Source: Magnolia sinica
Taxonomy: Eukaryota; Streptophyta; Magnoliopsida; Magnoliales; Magnoliaceae
Direction of reading: 5' to 3'
DNA: 64,000 bases
Assembly: GCF_029962835.1 (NCBI RefSeq)
Contig: NC_080573.1
Coordinates: 88,140,001-88,204,000, forward strand
Shown here: positions 59,272-64,000 of the stretch, piece by piece
Position numbering within the stretch: the stretch's first letter is position 1
Layout: each line of letters starts with the position of its first letter
The notes under the pieces: generated by a model
The model's input: the letters and a program-made list of their open reading frames with translations, nothing else
What the model was told of the DNA's origin: nothing
The model's database searches: none
Position numbers and translations under genes: made by a program

Positions 59272-59595
59272 CATCGTCGTGGCCGTCTTTGCTTTGTTTG
59301 TGTTTTTCTTTCTGTGTGTAGCCGTTGTTGGCTTGTAGTTGGAGTGTTGTAGTGTTGTAGTTGTGGTAGTTGTTTGTGGTTGTTGTAGTTGCTGTGGTTG
59401 TTAAAGTGTTAGATGTTGTTGTTTTCATGCTTTCCTAGTTGTGATTCATGTACTGCTGCACTACTTGTATTGCGACGATTTTGGTTAATGGAATGCATGT
59501 TGTTTGTTTTCGGAGTTGTGCTGTGTTGTGTTGTTGTGTGGATGGATTATGTGACTTAGAATCTGACAGGTTGCATCCTTTGATTTAATGTAGGG
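59272..59595 (+). other. Spacer between the accessory ORF and gag
   Basis: About 320 bp, rich in GTTGT repeats, with no open frame on the plus strand. Minus-strand frames here are low-complexity shadows. It separates two ORFs in different reading frames, so separate initiation, splicing or an internal promoter would be needed for gag. Confidence 0.6.
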
Positions 59596-60856
59596 ATGCC
59601 TCCTAAGGGTTCGAAGACTTCGGCCCGTCTCTCTCTGATTGAGTCGCTTGCTGGGGTTCCTCCCTTGAGCGATAGCCATTCAGATCTGCAGGCGAGTCCA
59701 TCTTGTGCCGGTGTTGGGTCGACACCGATGGCTCCCCCAGTCACACCCTCGGTTCCTGAGCCGAGCCGTGCACCTTCATCTACTCCACCTGTAGCAGTTT
59801 CAGCAGCAGCAGTATCAGCAGCAGCAGCAGCAGGAGTTCCTCTCCTCCATGGCTGGCATCTTTGCTCAGTCAGTAGGGGCGACTCCACCTGTTTCACCTA
59901 TGCCTCCATCTGGGAGTGCCAGTGCCAGTGTCAGTGCTAGCGGCACATTCGAGGGATTTCAGCGCTTGCGACCTCCTACTTTTGCGGGTTCTCATAGACC
60001 CGAGGAGGCCGAGTATTGGATTGACCGCATCTCTAAGATGCTGAGACCGTTGCACTGCTCTGAGGTCGAGCAGGTTGAGCTTGCCACCTTCATGTTTGAG
60101 AAGGAGGCCAGTTTGTGGTGGGACAGTGTGCTTCGCACTGTCGAGGAGGACTTCGTGTGGTCGTGGCAGGCGTTTGAGGCGCGCTTCCACGAGAAGTATT
60201 TCCCGGTGACGTACCGACATGAGAAGGAGAGTGAGTTCCTTCGCCTCCGCCAGGGAGGGTTGTCGGTTACGGAGTATGAGAACCGGTTTACTGAGTTGGG
60301 GCGGTATGTTCCTTTGATCCTGGGTGATCAGCCGATGAGGATGTGGCGTTTTTCTGAGGGACTGAGACCTGAGATCCGATCAAAGATTTGCTGTGCTAGC
60401 ATTTCTTCATATGCGGAGCTGGTGAGCATGTCCTTGCGAGCAGAGCAGGACGGAGATAGAGCGTCCCGCATGCGAGCACCGATGGTTCCTAGGCCGCGAC
60501 CGGACCTTCAGGGTGCACCTTTCCTTGGCAAGAGGCCGCGAGTTGATTCTCCTCCGAGGCGTTCAGCGCCGCCCGCTCAGCAGATGAGAGCTGATCTTAG
60601 ATGTTCTTATTGTGGGAAGGTGGGGCACTTGGACCGTTTCTGTTTTTCCCGTATGCGAGCAGGTGGTTTTACTCCACCGCAGAGGGTTAGCCGTCCGATG
60701 CCTCAGGTTATTTCTCCTCCTCCTCATCGATCAGCGCCAGCTCATCCATCCTTCAGACCTGCAGTTCCTGGTTTCAGGCCACCTCAGCGGCCCATGGTTC
60801 CTCCGCCGAATCGTCAGCAGCAGGCTCGTGTTCATGCGCTTTCAGCTGAAGCGCCT
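59596..60856 (+). pseudogene. gag: Chromovirus H gag, frameshifted in a CAG repeat
   Basis: Starts MPPKGSKTSARLSL at 59596. The N-terminal 80 residues and the rest are in different frames; the switch lies in the CAG repeat at about 59797-59838, where one frame reads poly-Ala and the other poly-Gln. After it come the gag domain (EYWIDRISKMLRPLHCSE, MFEKEASLWWDSV, FHEKYFPVTYRHEKESEF) at about 60010-60240, a Pro/Arg-rich stretch, and a CCHC knuckle CSYCGKVGHLDRFC at about 60604-60645. Apart from the slip, the frame is open to 61330. Confidence 0.9.
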
Positions 60857-61330
60857 ATGTCTGACTTGGTGCCGAGGTCCTTTGAGGTGACAACGCATAT
60901 TGAAGGTATTCCCATTTCTGTGTTAGTGGATACAGGGTCCACTACTTCTCTTATTTCTTATGCGGCAGTTAGGCGTTTGGGTTTGAGATCTATTCCTATG
61001 CATGGAGTGACGCTTACTACCGCTACGGGGATGTCCTCTGCTTTGGGCAAGCGTTGTATGGATTGTTTGGTCGATCTGGGAAGTGGATCGATCCGTGTTG
61101 ATTTGCTAGTCGCACCGCTTTATCACTACGATGTTATCATGGGTATGGATTGGCTCACGAGGATGCGAGCTGAGATTGATTGTGAAGCGAGATCAGTGAC
61201 GATCCATGGACCTGAGGGCGAGATTGTTACTTTCCCAGTTCAGGTCAGTTACCCTCTTCGTATTGATTTTTATTCTTCTCTGTTGGAGAGTTCGGCCGAT
61301 TTGGCGTTGGTTAGTACGCCGGTAGTTTAG
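60857..61330 (+). pseudogene. Chromovirus H aspartic protease
   Basis: Continuous with gag. Motif VLVDTGSTTSLIS with catalytic D-T-G at about 60920-60960, then GVTLTTATGMSSALGKRC and HYDVIMGMDWLTRMRAEIDC, the usual second half (MGMDWL) of chromovirus proteases. Catalytic residues look intact. A TAG at 61328-61330 separates it from RT; a Gln codon would fit there. Confidence 0.92.
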
Positions 61331-62690
61331 GAGTTTGAAGATGTGTTTGAGTCGATTCCTGGATTACCTCCTCAGCGTGAGATTGATTTTGCTATCGATC
61401 TTATGCCTGGTGCGGCGCCCATTTCCTTACCCACCTATCGGATGCCTCCGAGTGAAATGGAGGAGTTGAGGAAGCAGATAGATGGTTTGCTGGAATTGGG
61501 TTTTATTCGGCCCAGTGTGTCTCCTTGGGGAGCACCTGTTCTGTTTGTGAAGAAGAAGGATGGTTCCTTGCGATTGTGTATTGATTATCGCAGGTTGAAT
61601 TTAGTAACTGTGAAGAATAAGTACCCTTTGCCCAGGATTGATGATCTGTTTGATCAGTTGAAGGGGGCACGGTACTTTTCGAAGGTTGATCTGCAGTCAG
61701 GGTATCATCAGTTGCGCGTCAAGGATGGGGACGTGCAGAAGACCGCTTTTAGGACCAGTTTCGGTCATTATGAGTTCCTTGTGATGTCGTTCGGTCTGAC
61801 GAACGCACCGGCCGTGTTCATGGATCTGATGAACAGGGTGTTTCGGCCATTCCTGTTTCGATTCGTCATTGTCTTTATTGATGACATTTTGATTTATTCA
61901 GCGAGCCGGGCAGAGCACGAGGAGCACTTAAGAGCGGTTTTGGATACTCTTAGGAAGCATCAGCTCTTCGCACAGTTCAAGAAGTGTGATTTCTAGAAAG
62001 AGGAAGTCAAGTTCCTGGGACATGTGGTGTCCAAGGAAGGAATAGCCGTCGACCTTGCCAAGGTAGCTGCAGTGCAGGACTGGAAGCGTTACTGAGGTGA
62101 GGAGTTTTCTGGGTCTTGCAGGCTATTATCGACGCTTTATTCAGGACTTCTCGAAGATTGCCAGACCGTTGTCGCAGCTGACACGGAAGGATTTGAAGTT
62201 TGCTTGGAGTGAGCAGGCGGAGTTAGCTTTTCAGGAGCTGAAGGACAAGTTGACATCCGCCCCTGTGCTAGTATTGCCAGAGCAAGGGGTTAAGTATATT
62301 ATATATACTGACGCCTCTCGCGTTGGTCTGGGTTGTGTCCTTATGCAGAAGGACAGGGTGATTGCTTATGCTTCGCGTCAGTTAAGGAAACACGAAGAGA
62401 ATTACCCTACGCACGACCTGGAATTGGCAGCTGTCATCTTCGCATTAAAGCTTTGGAGACATTACCTCTATGGTGAGGAGTTCGAGCTCTTTTGCGACCA
62501 CAAGAGCCTTAAGTATATTTTCACGCAGCGTGATTTAAATATGAGGCAGCGCAGATGGATGGAAACATTGAAGGACTTCAAGTTCGATGTTTCTTACCAT
62601 CCTGGTAAGGTGAACCTTGTGGCAGATGCGTTGAGTCGCAAGAAGGCTTTGGAGTTTGCGGCTCCGCTGATGATGAGCTTTTGATGAAGA
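61331..62690 (+). pseudogene. pol: Chromovirus H reverse transcriptase and RNase H
   Basis: RT from [14 protein letters not shown] in the protease frame: [37 protein letters not shown], and the catalytic [10 protein letters not shown] near 61871-61900. A TAG at 61994-61996 sits where a Trp is usual (before KEEVKFLGHVVS). A small deletion near 62087-62096 shifts the frame. The next frame (62097-62684) holds [18 protein letters not shown] and RNase [31 protein letters not shown] and VADALSRK, with all four acidic residues. A second frameshift near 62680 leads to integrase. Confidence 0.93.
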
Positions 62691-64000
62691 TGAGGTAGCG
62701 GGTTGGTACAGATGAGAACTCCGACTGGAGTGTTAGTTCTGATGGGGGCCTACGTTTTCGTGGCCGGTTATGTGTTCCTGACATCCCTGACTTGAGACGT
62801 GAGGTTCTCGAGTTAGCCCATAGTTCTAAGCTTGCGATGCATCCAGGTAGCACGAAGATGTATCAGGATATGAAGAGATCTTATTGGTGGGACAATATGA
62901 AGGTCCAGATTGCTGAATTTGTTTCTCGTTGTCTCACATGCCAGCAGGTCAAGGCAGAGCATCGCCGACCTCCTGGGTTGTTGCAGCCCATGCCATAGCT
63001 GAATGAAAATGGGATTTCATCTCTATGGATTTTATTTCTGGGTTGCCGAGGACGAGAAAGGGATTTGACTCTATTTGGGTGATCGTCGATCGATTAACGA
63101 AGTCGGCGCATTTCTTACCAATCAGAGTCACTTATTCTGCAGACGAGTTGGCTAGGTTGTATATCAAGGAGATAGTACGTCTGCATGGAGTTCCCCTGGA
63201 GATTGTGTCTGATAGAGACACGCATTTTACATCTATCTTCTGGACTCGTATCCAGGAAGCAATGGGTGTGAAACTGAAGTTCAGCACCGCGTTTCATCCG
63301 CAAGCAGATGGGCAGAAGGAGCGTGTGAATCAAGTCCTGGAAGATATGTTGCGAGCTTGTGTTTTGGATTTCAAAGACAGTTGGGATGATTGTCTTCAGT
63401 ATGCAGAGTTCCCGTATAATAATAGTTTCCAGGCGAGTATCGGTATGGCTCCCTATGAGGCGTTGTATGGTCGCCCGTGCAGAGCACCACATTGTTGGGC
63501 TGAATTTGGTGAGCGTAGTTTGCTTGGCCCAGAGTTGGTGCAGGTGACTTCTGAGAAGGTTGACATCATTCGACGTCGACTTTTGACAGCGCAGAGTAGG
63601 CAGAAGAGTTATGCGGATACGAGGCGTCGACTGCTTGAGTTTGTAGTGGGAGACCATGTTTTTCTGAAGGTCTCTCCTATGAAGGGAGTTCTGTGGTTCG
63701 GTAAGAAGGGGAAGCTGACGCCGAGATTTATTGGTCCATTTCAAGTTCTGGATCGAGTGGGAGCGGTAGCATACCGCCTTGCTTTGCCCACACCTCTTGC
63801 GGGCATGCATAACGTATTTCATGTTTCTATGCTGAAGAAGTACGTTCCTGATCCTTCGCATATTATCAGTTGGGAGCAAGTGCAGTTGAGTGAGGATGCC
63901 ACTTATGTACTGCGACCGACACGTATCCTGGATAGGAAGGAGCAGGTATTGCGTAGCAAGGTTATCCCTCTTGTGAAGGTGCTATGGACACATCATGGTG
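62691..64000 (+). pseudogene. Chromovirus H integrase with chromodomain, runs off the window
   Basis: Zinc domain at 62792-62998 is intact as a motif: LAHSSKLAMHPGSTKMYQDM then CLTCQQVK. A frame change near 62996 and a TGA at 63004 (for Trp) break the join to the core. From about 63007 a single frame is open to 64000. It holds the first Asp (SMDFISGLP), second Asp (VSDRDTHFTS), Glu (GQKERVNQVLEDML), the GPF motif (FIGPFQVLDRVGAVAYRL, about 63730-63780) and the beginning of a chromodomain (RILDRKEQVLRSKVIPLVKVLW). Known chromovirus chromodomains guide insertion into heterochromatin. The C-terminus and 3' LTR are beyond the window. Confidence 0.92.

Larger units (their letters stand above)
54056..64000 (+). 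mobile_element. Tekay/Del-type chromovirus H with an extra ORF before gag (right end outside window)
   Basis: Plus strand: 5' LTR 54056-57146, tRNA-Met PBS, leader with hairpins, intact 410-residue ORF, gag, protease, RT, RNase H, integrase with GPF motif and chromodomain tail running off the window. The domain order PR-RT-RH-INT-chromodomain and the RT sequence ([21 protein letters not shown]) are those of Tekay/Del chromoviruses. An ORF between PBS and gag is unusual for this group; Ogre/Tat elements are the plant gypsy group known for such an ORF. Confidence 0.92.

Noticed and set aside
59210..59428. Minus-strand frame rich in Thr and Asn
   Set aside because: It is the reverse reading of a GTTGT-rich spacer; low complexity only.

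Overview
The window is plant nuclear DNA made almost entirely of nested LTR retrotransposons. I found no host gene, no rRNA or tRNA gene and no CRISPR array. The plant assignment rests on the element clades (Athila-type Ty3/gypsy, SIRE/Maximus-type Ty1/copia, Tekay/Del-type chromovirus) and on primer-binding sites matching plant tRNA-Asp and initiator tRNA-Met. The abundant 'gggcccacc / ccgtcc' style LTR sequence reminds me of magnoliid or other early-diverging angiosperm repeats, but that is only an impression.

Layout, left to right. (1) 1-13961: a reverse-strand copia element (A), badly deleted, with an Athila element (250-10744) inserted. Athila has its 5' LTR, tRNA-Asp PBS, gag and pol riddled with stops, and only 528 bp of 3' LTR. 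A keeps an accessory-ORF scrap and an RNase H scrap on the left, and gag, PBS and 5' LTR on the right. (2) 13962-19795, resuming at 45868-47618: non-coding repetitive DNA (X) forming a large imperfect inverted repeat, probably two opposed chromovirus-type LTRs, with separate minisatellite expansions in each arm. (3) 19796-45867: reverse-strand copia B, inserted in X with target-site duplication (TSD) ATATG. Its pol is interrupted by a chromovirus-type LTR F (24896-~27825). Its 5' LTR is interrupted by forward copia C (32944-45549, TSD TACAT). C in turn carries a solo LTR D (41024-42819, TSD CTGAA). This gives four nested levels. (4) ~47681-53279: a truncated second Athila element interrupted by solo copia LTR E (48947-50813, TSD AACCT). 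(5) 53280-54055: the first part of a chromovirus LTR G, broken by chromovirus H (54056 to beyond the window end). H has its 5' LTR, PBS, an intact extra ORF, then gag, PR, RT, RH, INT and chromodomain carrying several lesions.

How the parts fit. All gag-pol regions are pseudogenes: stops are mostly at Trp or Gln codons, with frameshifts, and some catalytic or primer sites are missing. The one long intact reading frame of interest is the 410-residue ORF of chromovirus H, between PBS and gag. By eye it is homologous to the extra ORF that the copia elements B and C carry at the opposite end, after pol. The same protein family therefore seems to sit in two retrotransposon superfamilies in two genomic positions. 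The copia LTRs also share an unusual promoter-proximal array of a ten-base near-palindrome (consensus CGACCAGTCG), and a smaller cluster of the same motif lies just upstream of the copia accessory ORF.
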